Program-made: the position numbers and the translations under genes | Notes under the pieces: model-generated | What the model was told of the DNA's origin: nothing | Database searches by the model: none | Seen by the model: only the letters and a program-made list of their open reading frames with translations | Assembly (NCBI RefSeq): GCF_023898315.1 | Contig: NC_064616.1 | Span: forward strand, 648,826,974 to 648,890,973 | DNA: 64,000 bases | Direction of reading: 5' to 3' | Source: Schistocerca nitens | Taxonomy: Eukaryota > Arthropoda > Insecta > Orthoptera > Acrididae | Shown here: one piece after another, positions 1-10,819 of the stretch | Position numbering within the stretch: position 1 is the first letter of the stretch | Layout: each line of letters begins with the position of its first letter

Positions 1-2699
1 TATTTCTACTATTTCCAGGAGTACATAACCAACTACAAAAACCAGAACCAAAAGTTACAGTAGAAAGAATTGCTCAGCCATTGACTTCCATCAGTTCACC
101 TAAGTAAACAATTGACTTGAAATGCGTGTTTTTATGCCAGTAAATAGTGTTTTTGGAATAGTTGTTGATGATGGGTGGAAACACCTCCACACTGATAACT
201 GCCATCCCTTTCGCTTTACAATATCTCTCCCATGCAGCCTTATACACATGGATGGGACAGCTGCAGTGATGCTCAATCCCTTTTCCAGTACACTGAAGGG
301 CTTACCAAGACACTGTCGCCAATATTGAGTCCAGCAACAGATGTGTTGTGTATCCTCCCATATTCCAGCCAAATACACTAATTGGTTTCATATACGCTCT
401 TCAGGATGGAACATCTGAACCACATTCTGCACCAGAACTTTGAGTATCTTTTGTTGTGACCTGAAATTAGGGATATAGTCCTCAAAATCCCACCCACTTT
501 TCCCAAAGTGGTATACTTTCTTCCATTCAAACTACAATATACCTCACTCCATCTTTCACAACTCCTACTTTACCTACCCGTACTTTTCTCCTTCCTCGTA
601 GTCCTTTCCCTCGCCTTTCGTCTTGGCATCTTATTGCGAAATGCCAAGTTACTAAGCTTTTACAACTGTAGTTTTTCCATCTTCAGTTTCTGAAAAGAAA
701 GTATATTTACGTTAAACAAAAGTGGTAATGCTCACAGCATCACTATGAAGTTTTTGTGAAAAATGTGGCGTTATAACTCTCTTCACATGCTTTACATGCA
801 TGGAGAAAAAGCATTTGAAGAGTGAGGTAACTTGAAGTAAACTTAATATGTGAAATAAAAAAACGTTTTTCTCCTTCAGTATCAAGCTACAAAATGTTCC
901 ATTCTATTTGATTTAAACTGTAAAATATAAGATACTTAAATTTTAACACTAGACATGGTAAAGGTGTAAAACAGTTTCCAACTGTGTGATTTAATGTGTC
1001 ATGGAATCTCAAGGCAGTGTTCAGGATGACCTGTGTAAGTGGTTAAGATTTAGTGGGCATCCCAGTGGTGTGGATGGTTGAAATAAATGAGGTATGGTTC
1101 CAAGTTGTAAACTGTCTTCTTTGTCAGCTTTATTGCTAAAAATACAGGATACATCAGAGCCTGGGGAGGCCACTGACAGATCGAATGGGCATGGTTTCCA
1201 AGAGGGTGTGTCAAATTGGGACGAGAGCTGGCTGCCAAGGCAGGATGAAAGTTCCACTCAAATGCACTTCCCAGTCTGCTCCAAAGCTCTCATGTGATCT
1301 TTTCCAATCCTCTGATTGATTGGCCAACAATGTCAATGCTGTTTAGTCACATCATCAGCAAAGTCAATCACGAGAGCGATGTTTTAACAAGCAGCACATG
1401 AACAGGGTGTGGGTAGGTAGTGGTATCCAGTGCCAAGCCAGACCCGGCCCAGCCACAGCACATAATAAAAACTTAGTTACATCAAACAGAGAAAAAAGAA
1501 TCTACTTTAAAATATTTCTCTCTCATACAATTTGCCGATACAACTGTTACAACCCCTCCCCCATCCACAGGAGCATAGAATCTGGTCCAAACAATGGGAT
1601 AAACTTACACTAAGGAAAAGTACTCCCTGGGCAAGCAAAGTCGATCAGGGAAGTTACACATTAAGGGTGTGTGAATTCGTTTGATTATTTCACTTTTGTC
1701 AAGTGAGGCATGGTACAATCCCGTATTTATCAATATTGTACTAAAGATGTAATATCTGACAATAACTGTAGGTTGGCTGTTATGATTTGGTTGTACAATG
1801 GTAGCCACAAGGCTGGAAAGACATCCTGATGTGAAGCTATGTAGCAGCATGGTGGCAACTCTGAGCACTATGACAGAGTTCTAGTGCCAGCACTGACAGC
1901 ATAGGGGCTGATGAGAGCTGGTGGCACATGTGATAACCACGCCTTGCACGTTATGAGAGGCACAAATGGAGCACTCTATCGAGGGAGTGCATCGGCTGGG
2001 GTATAGGGAGCAGATTTTGTAAGAGGGAGGAAGGGCCAGTTTAACAACAGTTTTAAAAGTTACATGGATCCCCAGTAAAACAGTTTTTCCTTACATATAA
2101 CAAATGCTCCTTGTATAGGAAGGCATAATAATTAACAAATTCAGTAAGACGTTAAGCTTCAAGTGTAATTAACACAGCTTCTAGCTTTTATAAATGGCTT
2201 ATAAGCTTTTGAATAGGTAAACTAATTGACTGTGGGTCCAGGCAAGTCTACTAACGCACTAATCTCATCTACAGATGACACAACCCTTTGGTGTGTTTTC
2301 ATTTGAACCACTACTGCTAATAATCCTATCATAGCACTGATTGTCGGTATGAAACTTTAAATGACAGACATCATACTCAGTCCTTAAATTATCTCTTTAA
2401 CTCTTAACAAACTACTTAGATTCAAATTATAGTTTATTGTTCCGTATCTTTGACACAAGAAAAGAGTTACATGACTCTGTTACAATATCAGATTTTACAA
2501 TGAAAACACCAACTTTCTTCGTCTCAGTATTAAGTTCTCAAGCATGATGTTCAGGATGACAGGATTTGGCAATTTTAATCACTTACAATAACCCTTTTTG
2601 TATATTATCCACACAATGAGTCCTATGATGCTCAGAGCAGTATACTGCACACCTTTCTGCACAAGAGTCAAAGAAGTGCGATCCAAATGCAGATTGGAC
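1..2699. other. AT-rich interval without recognisable gene
   Basis: I see no supported gene here. Short open frames exist, the largest being 92 codons on the minus strand (100-378) and 87 codons on the minus strand (1605-1868). Neither shows a motif, signal or composition that I recognise. There is no clear tandem repeat and no terminal repeat that I could pair. It may be unrecognised old repeat or true intergenic sequence. Confidence 0.5.
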
Positions 2700-3374
2700 T
2701 TCTGCCTAGTATTAACTGGGTGAGAGCTGCTAATTCTTGGGAATAAGCTGATATTGTATATGGCAATACGTTAATTGTTCAGGAAAATGGCCATTCTTAA
2801 AGGAAAAATTACAAATATGGCTAAGTACAGGACTAACATGTGCAGCACAGTATGTTAATGTTCTGCTAGGCACTCGATCATATCCTTGAAAGTCCTTACT
2901 CTTCATTGATTTAATTATTGACTCAATCTCCACCTTTTGAGTATCACAGAGGAGTATTTCAGACATCAACTTCAGGAAGACATTTTCCTAGAGAGAGATA
3001 TGATTCCCTGTTTTTATTTAATTCACCAGCAATTCTCAGAAAATGATTGTCAAATATTGTACATATATCCGACTTATCAGTAACAGAAATATTTTTACTA
3101 CGAACTGACTATATATTGTCGACCTATTGCCGCTCACCAGACACTTCTTTGACAATTGACCATATGGTTTTAATTTTATCCAGTGAATCAGCTATTCTAT
3201 TTGTATACCACATACTCGTTGCCTTTTTAATAACATTTTTAAGCACCTTACAATACTGTTTGTAATGGGCTACTGTGGTTTGATTGTGACTACTTCTAAC
3301 ATTTTGATATAATTCCTACTTTGTTCTACATGATATCCTTATCTGACTAGTCAGTCACTCAGGCTGCTTTTTGA
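2700..3374 (-). pseudogene. Non-LTR retrotransposon fragment (family B): EN-RT linker and start of RT
   Basis: Read on the minus strand from 3374 downward, the broken frames give a linker with the segments AHYKQYC and KIKTIWSIVKE, then the start of a reverse transcriptase with IESIIKSMKSKDFQGYD and NFSFKNGHFPEQL. The same segments occur in the same order in the family-B element at 46.2-49.9 kb (AHYKKYC, KIKTIWDIVKE, SIIKSLKSK, and NQSFISGIFPEWL). This fragment therefore belongs to that family. Its upstream half is not adjacent: it lies at 7846-8290, on the other side of element A1. Stops and frameshifts show that it is dead. The RT core (FADD region) is missing, so the copy is truncated near 2700. 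The family assignment is an inference from shared peptide order within this window. Confidence 0.75.
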
Positions 3375-3834
3375 TGCTCCCTGCCGCCGTTGGATAAGCA
3401 GCTGCAGCAGCAAGTCGTATACTCCTAGCTCACTCATTTGTTACATAGTTTAATTCTTAATTTCTTTGTGTGTTTTTGGTACTTGCATTGTTTGATACAT
3501 AAATTTCGGGCGTATTATAGTATTTGAGAGTTGTAGCAACGCGTTTTAGTACCTGAATAGTGTTAATTCGCGTAGTCGTTTGTCTTCTGTTTTTGTTTTG
3601 AACGGCCAGTGTCGGTTGGTCACAGTCAGTGTGCTCCCTGCCGCCGTTGGATAAGCAGCTGCAGCAGCAAGTCGTATACTCCTAGCTCACTCATTTCTTA
3701 CATAGTTTAATTCTTAATTTCTTTGCCTGTTTTTGGTACTTGCATTGTTTGATACATAAATTTCTGGCGTATTATAGTATCTGAGAGTTGTAGCATCGCG
3801 TTTTAGTACCTGAATAGTGTAAAATCGCGTAGTC
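3375..3834 (+). repeat. Tandem 5' leader monomers of element A1
   Basis: Two direct copies of a leader unit are visible. The first begins at 3375 (TGCTCCCTGCCGCCGTTGG) and the second at 3632, a period of 257 bp. The copies match closely over about 200 bp, with scattered substitutions, and then diverge near 3834, just before the sequence that leads to ORF1. Repeated 5' monomers that carry the promoter are known in some mammalian L1 and other non-LTR lineages; a promoter role here is inferred. Confidence 0.8.
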
Positions 3835-3987
3835 TCCTTCCGCTGTCGAACAGTGTGTCAGCAGTGCGCAAGTAGCAGCATTACTGCATTTACTAGGCAA
3901 TCTTGTATTTTAATAACCGTTTAAATTTTGTCGATTTGTTTGCGCTCTCTGTAGATTAGTTCAGACCTTTGCACAACAGTTTTTAGC

Positions 3988-4974
3988 ATGGATAGGGACT
4001 GCAACTGCTGTGTTCGGATGCAGGCTGAGTAGGTATCCCTTCGCTCCCAGCTTCAGGCAGTGTTGGCTTCGGTCACACAGCTTGAGGCTGTTGCCAATGG
4101 GCATCACTGTGGGGGTCCGGATGGGGGTTTGTCGGGGACGGCCAGCTCGTCCCACGCATCCCCCGATCGGATTACGACTGTGGTTGCCCGGGATACTGCC
4201 CGCATTGAGGCTGATCCCTCACCTGTGGTAGAGTGGGAGGTCGCCTCAAGGTGTGGCAGGGGGCGAAAGACATTCCGGAGGGCTGAACGGAAGGCCTCTC
4301 CAGTTTGTCTGACGAACCGGTTTCAGGCTCTGTCTCCGGCTGATACTGATCTTCGGCCGGACACGGCTGCTTGTCCTGTTCCAGAGGTTGCCCCTCAGTC
4401 TGCAAGATCCGGGCGGTCGCAGAGGGTGGGCTTACTGGTAGTTGGGAGCTCCAACGTCAGGCGCGTAATGGGGCCCCTTAGGGAAATGGCAGCAAGAGAG
4501 GGGAAGAAAACCAATGTGCACTCCGTGTGCATACCGGGGGGAGTCATTCCAGATGTGGAAAGGGTCCTTCCGGATGCCATGAAGGGTACAGGGTGCACCC
4601 ATCTGCAGGTGGTCGCTCATGTCGGCACCAATGATGTGTGTCGCTATGGATCGGAGGAAATCCTCTCTGGCTTCCGGCGGCTATCTGATTTGGTGAAGAC
4701 TGCCAGTCTCGCTAGCGGGATGAAAGCAGAGCTCACCATCTGCAGCATCGTCGACAGGACTGACTGCGGACCTTTGGTACAGAGCCAAGTGGAGGGTCTG
4801 AATCAGAGGCTGAGACGGTTCTGCGACCATGTGGGCTGCAGATTCCTCGACTTGCGCCATAGGGTGGTGGGGTTTCGGGTTCCGCTGGATAGGTCAGGAG
4901 TCCACTACACGCAACAAGCGGCTACACGGGTAGCGGGGGTTGTGTGGCGTGGGCTGGGCGGTTTTTTAGGTTAG
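3988..4974 (+). pseudogene. A1 ORF1: SGNH/GDSL-hydrolase-like ORF1 protein with one early stop
   Basis: The ATG at 3988 starts a frame that begins MDRDCNCCVRMQAE, meets TAG at 4030-4032, and then runs open in the same frame to 4972-4974. The open part is about 305 codons. Domains in order: a Cys-containing N-terminus, a short heptad-like stretch (LRSQLQAVLASVTQLEAV), a variable linker, and from about residue 120 of the open part an SGNH-hydrolase fold signature. Block I is VVGSSNVRR, block III is HVGTND, and block V is DRSGVHYTQQAA with the Asp-x-x-x-His spacing. Esterase-like ORF1 proteins are known in CR1-clade elements, where they are thought to aid RNP or membrane association. The catalytic Ser, Gly, Asn and Asp/His equivalents all appear to be present. 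Only the early TAG breaks it, and initiation downstream would leave the domain intact. It is not a host esterase, because it is directly followed by the element's ORF2. Confidence 0.8.
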
Positions 4975-7775
4975 ATGGCCTTGGGCAAGTACAGAAAGGG
5001 CAACAGCCTCAACGGGTTCGGGGCAAAGTCAGGACATGCGGGGACCAAGCAGCAATCGGTATTGTAATTGTCAACTGTCGAAGCTGCGTTGGTAAAGTAC
5101 CGGAACTTCAAGCGCTGATAGAAAGCACCGAAGCTGAAATCGTTATAGGTACAGAAAGCTGACTTAAGCCAGAGATAAATTCTGCCGAAATTTTTACAAA
5201 GGTACAGACGGTGTTTAGGAAGGATAGATTGCATGCAACCAGTGGTGGAGTGTTCGTCGCTGTTAGTAGTAGTTTATCCTGTAGTGAAATAGAAGTGGAT
5301 AGTTCCTGTGAATTATTATGGGTGGAGGTTACACTCAACAACCGAGCTAGGTTAATAATTGGCTCCTTTTACCGACCTCCCGACTCAGCAGCGTTAGTGG
5401 CAGAACAACTGAGAGAAAATTTGGAATACATTTCACATAAATTTCCTCAGCATGTTATAGTCTTAGGTGGAGATTTCAATTTACCAGATATAGACTGGGA
5501 CACTCAGATGTTTAGGACGGGTGGTAGGGACAGAGCATCGAGTGACATTATACTGAGTGCACTATCCGAAAAATTACCTCGAGCAATTAAACAGAGAACC
5601 GACTCGTGGAGATAACATCTTGGACCTACTGATAACAAACAAACCCGAACTTTTCGACTCTGTAAGTGCAGAACAGGGAATCAGTGATCATAAGGCCGTT
5701 GCAGCATCCCTGAATATGGAAGTTAATAGGAATATAAAAAAAGGGAGGAAGGTTTATCTGTTTAGCAAGAGTAATAGAAGGCAGATTTCAGACTACCTAA
5801 CAGATCAAAACGAAAATTTCTGTTCTGACACTGACAATGTTGAGTGTTTATGGAAAAGTTCAAGGCAATCGTAAAATGCGTTTTAGACAGGTACGTGCCG
5901 AGTAAAACTGTGAGGGACGGGAAAAACCCACCGTGGTACAACAACAAAGTTAGGAAACTACTGCGAAAGCAAAGAGAGCTTCACTCCAAGTTTAAACGCA
6001 GCCAAAACCTCTCGGACAAACAGAAGCTAAACGATGTCAATGTTAGCGTAAGGAGGGCTATGCGTGAAGCGTTCAGTGAATTCGAAAGTAAAATTCTATG
6101 TACCGACTTGACAGAAAATCCTAGGAAGTTCTGGTCTTACGTTAAATCAGTAAGTGGCTCGAAACAGCATATCCAGACACTCCGGGATGATGATGGCATT
6201 GAAACAGAGGATGACACGCGTAAAGCTGAAATACTAAACACCTTTTTCCAAAGCTGTTTCACAGAGGAAGACCGCACTGCAGTTCCTTCTCTAAATCCTC
6301 GCACAAACGAAAAAATGGCTGACATCGAAATAAGTGTCCAAGGAATAGAAAAGCAACTGGAATCACTCAACAGAGGAAAGTCCACTGGACCTGACGGGAT
6401 ACCAATTCGATTCTACACAGAGTACGCGAAAGAACTTGCCCCCTTTCTAACAGCCGTGTACCGCAAGTCTCTAGAGGAACGGAGGGTTCCAAATGATTGG
6501 AAAAGAGCATAGGTAGTCCCAGTCTTCAAGAAGGGTCGTCGAGCAGATGCGCAAAACTATAGACCTATATCTCTGACGTCGATCTGTTGTAGAATTTTAG
6601 AACATGTGTTTTGCTCGAGTATCATGTCGTTTTTGGAAACCCAGAATCTGCTATGTAGGAATCAACATGGATTCCGGAAACAGCGATCGTGTGAGACCCA
6701 ACTCGCGTTATTTGTTCATGAGACCCAGAAAATATTAGATACAGGCTCCCAGGTAGATGCTATTTTTCTTGACTTCCGGAAGGCGTTCGATACAGTTCCG
6801 CACTGTCGCCTGATAAACAAAGTAAGAGCCTACGGAATATCAGACCAGCTGTGTGGCTGGATTGAAGAGTTTTTAGCAAACAGAACACAGCATGTTGTTA
6901 TCAATGGAGAGACATCTACAGACGTTAAAGTAACCTCTGGCGTGCCACAGGGGAGTGTTATGGGACCATTGCTTTTCACAATATATATAAATGACCTAGT
7001 AGATAGTGTCGGAAGTTCCATGCGGTTTTTCGCGGATGATGCTGTAGTATACAGAGAAGTTGCAGCATTAGAAAATTGTAGCGAAATGCAGGAAGATCTG
7101 CAGCGGATAGGCACTTGGTGCAGGGAGTGGCAACTGTCCCTTAACATAGACAAATGTAATGTATTGCGAATACATAGAAAGAAGGATCCTTTATTGAATG
7201 ATTATATGATAGCGGAACAAACACTGGTAGCAGTTACTTCTGTAAAATATCTGGGAGTATGCGTGCGGAACGATTTGAAGTGGAATGATCATATAAAATT
7301 AATTGTTGGTAAGGCGGGTACCAGGTTGAGATTCATTGGGAGAGTGCTTAGAAAATGTAGTCCATCAACAAAGGAGGTGGCTTACAAAACACTCGTTCGA
7401 CCTATACTTGAGTATTGCTCATCAGTGTGGGATCCGTACCAGATCGGGTTGACGGAGGAGATAGAGAAGATCCAAAGAAGAGCGGCGCGTTTCGTCACAG
7501 GGTTATTTGGTAACCGTGATAGCGTTACGGAGATGTTTAATAAACTCAAGTGGCAGACTCTGCAAGAGAGGCGCTCTGCATCGCGGTGTAGTTTGCTCGC
7601 CAGGTTTCAAGAGGGTGCGTTTCTGGATGAGGTATCGAATATATTGCTTCCCCCTACTTATACCTCCCGAGGAGATCACGAATGTAAAATTAGAGAGATT
7701 AGAGCGCGCACGGAGGCTTTCAGACAGTCGTTCTTCCCGCGAACCATACGCGACTGGAACAGGAAAGGGAGGTAA
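4944..7775 (+). pseudogene. A1 ORF2: endonuclease plus reverse transcriptase
   Basis: ORF2 nicks target DNA and reverse-transcribes the element RNA at the nick. It overlaps the end of ORF1. Domains in order: endonuclease beginning near 5060 (VIVNCRSCVGKVPELQ), with GGDFNLPDIDWD near 5470 and SDHKAV near 5680; a basic linker; and RT with KSTGPDGIP near 6385, FLDFRKAFDTVPH near 6770, GVPQGSVMGPLLF near 6940 and the catalytic FADDAVVY near 7030. A CR1-type C-terminal region ends in FPRTIRDWNRKGR. Breaks: TGA at 5160 where homologues read Trp, a frameshift near 5580-5615, another near 5845-5875, and TAG at 6510-6512. The reading frame from 6606 to 7775 is open for 389 codons and holds the whole catalytic RT core. 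A2 and the fragment at 45150-46205 share its motifs, so this is one family. Confidence 0.85.
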
Positions 7776-7845
7776 TGACAGTGGCACGTAAAGTGCCCTC
7801 CGCCACACACCGTTGGGTGGCTTGCGGAGTATAAATGTAGATGTA

Positions 7846-8290
7846 CCCTGTTTAGAATGTTCTAATGGAAAACAACTATAAAAGAGCCTGAGAAATGTCT
7901 TACGGAAAGCATTATATTTGTTATCTGTGTTATCGACACTGTAAACATCCTGGCACTCTTGTTCATTAATGTGTGCATATTCTCTCATTTGCATAAGTGC
8001 TAACAAGTGGGGTGATATATTACTTAAGATACTTAGGGAAGATTTGGCAGGAAGTAGGTTAGGGCTAAGTCTTTGTTGCAGCCCCAGCTGGATATTGGTG
8101 TGCAGCATTTTAAAGAGTAACTGGGCTGCATGGCTATTATACAATAGAACTTGTAGTGTTTTTGTCATCTCTAAGGTAACTATTGGACAGCTCCTCATGA
8201 ACAATTACTGAGTTGCACTGAATAGAGTCTCTAATCTCTTTGTACAGCTGTACTAACTAAGTAACTACACTGCAGATCTGCCTGGTGGTA
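7846..8290 (-). pseudogene. Family-B non-LTR fragment: end of endonuclease and EN-RT linker
   Basis: The minus strand reads ECQDVYSVDNTDNKYNAF followed by RLFYSCFPLEHSKQ, ending exactly where the 3' end of A1 begins. The complete family-B copy has the matching run DVYSAHGMNEKYNTF and LFEQCFPPKLTKV. The continuation of the linker is found at 3374 and below. This is therefore the upstream half of one old minus-strand copy that A1 split. An open frame of 233 codons crosses the junction (7503-8204), but it is a chance fusion of antisense A1 sequence with this relic. The boundary towards 8290-8355 is uncertain. Confidence 0.7.
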
Positions 8291-9121
8291 GACAGAAGAT
8301 TATCTTCGATCTGGGTAAGCTGCAGATCTTGGCATGGAAAAGATTTCAAAGTTTCATCTACATATACATCTGCATCTATATGGATACTCTGCAAATCACA
8401 CTTAAGTGCCTGGCAGAGGGTTCATCGTACCACCTTCACAATAATTCTCTATTATCCCACTCTCGAACAGTGTGTGGACAGTACAAACACCTATATTTTC
8501 CGTACGAGCTCTAACTTCCCCTATTTTATCATGGTGATCGTTTCTTCCTATGTAGATCGGTGTCAACAAAATATTTTCGCATTCCTTTTAGCACTCATGT
8601 GGATGACCTTACACTTTTCGTTATTTAGGGTCAATTGCATATTTTCACACCATACAGATGTCTTTTCTAAATCGTTTTGCAATTTGTTTTGATCTTGTGA
8701 TGACTACTGGACGTTAAATGACAGCACATCTGCAAACAACCTAAGACGGCTGCTCAGATTGTCTCCTAAGTCGTTTATATAGATAAGGAAGAGCAGAGGA
8801 CCTGTAACGCTACCTTGGGGAACACCAGAAGTCACTTCTGTTTTACTGACAACTTCACATTAATAAGTACGAACTGTGACCTCTCTTATAGGAAATCACG
8901 AATCCAGTCGCATTACTGAAACGACATTCCATAAGCACGCAATTTGATTACAAACCACTTGTGAGGTACAGTCTCAAAAGCCTTCTGGAAATCCAGAAAC
9001 ACAGAATCAGTTTAAAATCCCTTATCAATAGCGATCAACACTTTGTGTGAGTAAAGCGCTAGTTGTGTTTCACAAGATTGATGTTTTCTAAATCTGTGTT
9101 GACTGTTCGTCAATAGACGCT

Positions 9122-9283
9122 ACAGTCTGGAACCGCGTGACCGCTACGGTCGCAGGTTCGAATCCTGCCTCGGGCATGGATGTGTGTGCTGTACTTAGGT
9201 TAGTTAGGTTTAAGTAGTTCTAAGTTCTAGGGGACTGATGGCCTCAGAAGTTAAGTCCCATAGTGCTCAGAGCCATTTTTTTT
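9122..9283 (+). mobile_element. tRNA-derived SINE (type A), 5'-truncated, with TSD
   Basis: It contains the pol III B-box-like GGTTCGAATCC and the conserved body CCTCGGGCATGGATGTGTGT, and it ends in GTGCTCAGAGCCATTTTT plus a T run. It lacks the first bases of fuller copies. The flanks CGTCAATAGAC (before) and CGTTAATAGAC (after) are the target duplication. It interrupts the A2 RT. Confidence 0.85.
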
Positions 9284-10190
9284 TTCGTTAATAGACCGTT
9301 TTATTCGAGGTAATTCATAATGTTAGAACACAACATATGTTCCAAAATCATGCTACGCATCGACGTTAAAGATATGGGCATTTAATTTAGTGGATTACTC
9401 TTATTGTTTTTCTTACATATTGATGTGAGCTGTGCAACTTCCCAGTCTTTGCGTATGGATCTTTCGTCGAACAGGAGGTTGTATATGATTGTCATGTATG
9501 GGGCTATTGCATCAGCGTATTCTGGAAGGAACCTAATTGGTACACAGTCTGGACCGGAAGACTTGCTTTTATTAAGTGATTTTAGTTGCTTCACTACTCC
9601 GAGGTTATCTACTTCGAAGTTACTCATGATGGCAGCTGTTCTTGATTCAAATTCTGGAATATTTACTTCGTCTTCTTTGGTGAAGGAATTTCGCAAGGCT
9701 GAGTTTAGTAACTCTGCTTTAACAGCACTGTCATCGATAGTACTTCTGTTGCTGTCGTGCATAAAAGACATTGATTGTGTTATGCCGCTAGTAAATTGTC
9801 AGTGGCCGCTAGCATACTTTAAATACGACCAGAATCTCTTAGGATTTTCTGCCAGGTTTCGAGACAAAGTTTCGTTGTGGAAACTATTATGAGAATCTCG
9901 CATTGAAGTCTGCTCTAAATTTCGAGCCCCTGTGAACGATCACTAATCTTGGGAATTTTGCGTTCCTTTAAATTTGGCATGCTTTTTTCGTTGTTTCTGC
10001 AAAAGTATTCTGACACGTTTTGTGTACCAAGGGGAATCAGCTCCATCGTTTGTTAATTTGTTTAGTACAAATCTCTAAATTGCTGTCGATATTATTTCTT
10101 TGAATTCATGCCAAATCTGGTCTTACTTTTACATTGTTAATTTGGAAGGAGTGGAGATAGCCTCTCTGAAAGGGGCTATTTTGAATAGGT

Positions 10191-10513
10191 GCTAACGGCC
10201 TTGCCACAGTGGTAACACCGGTTACTATCAGATCACAGAAGTTAAGTGCAGTCGGGCTTGGCTGAATCAGGGATGGACCGTCCAGTCTGCCGAGCGCTGT
10301 TGGCAAATGGGGTGCACTCAGCCCTTGTGAGCTACTGGATTGGGAAGTAGTGTCTCCAGTCACGAAAACTGACAACGGCAGAGAAAGTGGTGTACTGACC
10401 ACATGTGCCTCCACATCTGCATCTGATGACATTTGTGGGCTGAGGAGGACATGGCAATCGTTCAGTACCACTAGGTCTTCAAGGCCTGTTCAGATTGAGT
10501 TTAGTTTAGTTTC
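10191..10513 (+). mobile_element. 5S rRNA-derived SINE (SINE3-like) with 9-bp TSD
   Basis: The 5' part resembles 5S rRNA: AACACCGGTT, GATCACAGAAGTTAAG, GTCGGGCTTGG and GGATGGACCGTC follow in the right order and spacing, including the internal control region. The 3' part is unrelated and ends GGCCTGTTCAGATTGAGTTT then AGTTTAGTTT. The flanks TGAATAGGT (10182-10190 and 10514-10522) are an exact duplication. Because the 5S similarity is degenerate and fused to a SINE body, it is not a 5S gene. Confidence 0.85.
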
Positions 10514-10581
10514 TGAATAGGTATATTTTTCGTTTATATTTGGAGAATTTGGGAGTTAATGACATTCAGTCTCACTAACAC

Positions 10582-10819
10582 AACGTCCGCAACTCGTGGT
10601 CTTGCGGTAGCGTTCTCGCTTCATGCGCACGGGGTCCCGGGTTCGATTCCTGGCGGGGTCAGGGATTTTCTCTACCTCATGATGACTCGGTGTTGTGTGT
10701 CCTTCATCATCATTGACTCGCAAGTCGCCGAAGTCAGCTAAAAAGGACTTGCAATACGGCGGCCGCACTTCCCCGCATGGGGCCTCCCGGCCAACAATGC
10801 CAGATGATCATTTCATTTT
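10582..10819 (+). mobile_element. tRNA-derived SINE (type B)
   Basis: The head has A-box-like TGGTCTTGCGGTAGCG and B-box-like GGTTCGATTCC spaced as in a tRNA, followed by GGCGGGGTCAGGGATTTTCT, and the body ends near CATTTCATTTTA. Imperfect flanking repeats (ACTAACAC and ACTAAGAC) fit a target duplication within A2. A related head is used in the chimeric SINE at 38564. Confidence 0.75.

Larger units (their letters stand above)
3375..7845 (+). mobile_element. CR1-like non-LTR retrotransposon A1, nearly full length
   Basis: This is a two-ORF non-LTR retrotransposon: a tandemly repeated 5' leader (3375-3834), ORF1 with an SGNH-hydrolase-like domain (3988-4974), ORF2 with apurinic-like endonuclease and reverse transcriptase (about 4944-7775), and a short 3' UTR. 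The 3' end reads GTGGCTTGCGGAGTATAAAT followed by GTAGATGTA. A second copy at 46205 ends almost identically, which fixes the terminus near 7845. There is no poly-A tail, consistent with CR1-type elements. It sits inside an older minus-strand family-B copy whose halves lie at 2700-3374 and 7846-8290. ORF1 has one premature stop, and ORF2 has two stops and two frameshifts, so it is not autonomous now. Assignment to the CR1 superfamily is by domain layout and RT motifs, without a search. Confidence 0.82.

Noticed and set aside
100..378. A possible gene exon (92-codon minus-strand frame, or 68-codon plus-strand frame)
   Set aside because: No recognisable domain, no splice-site support that I could judge, and both strands are open over the same interval.
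3988..4974. A host esterase gene
   Set aside because: The SGNH-like protein is immediately followed by endonuclease-RT and is repeated in the same setting in A2, so it is a retrotransposon ORF1.
7503..8204. A 233-codon minus-strand frame
   Set aside because: It crosses the exact junction between antisense A1 sequence and the family-B relic; only its upstream part (7846-8204) is meaningful, and the fusion is chance.
10191..10320. A 5S rRNA gene
   Set aside because: The match is degenerate, single, and fused to a SINE tail with a target duplication.
10582..10660. A tRNA gene
   Set aside because: A- and B-box-like sequences are present, but no full cloverleaf is evident and the segment continues into a SINE body with duplicated flanks. 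The same applies to the heads at 15332, 38453, 50478, 60727 and the type-A copies.
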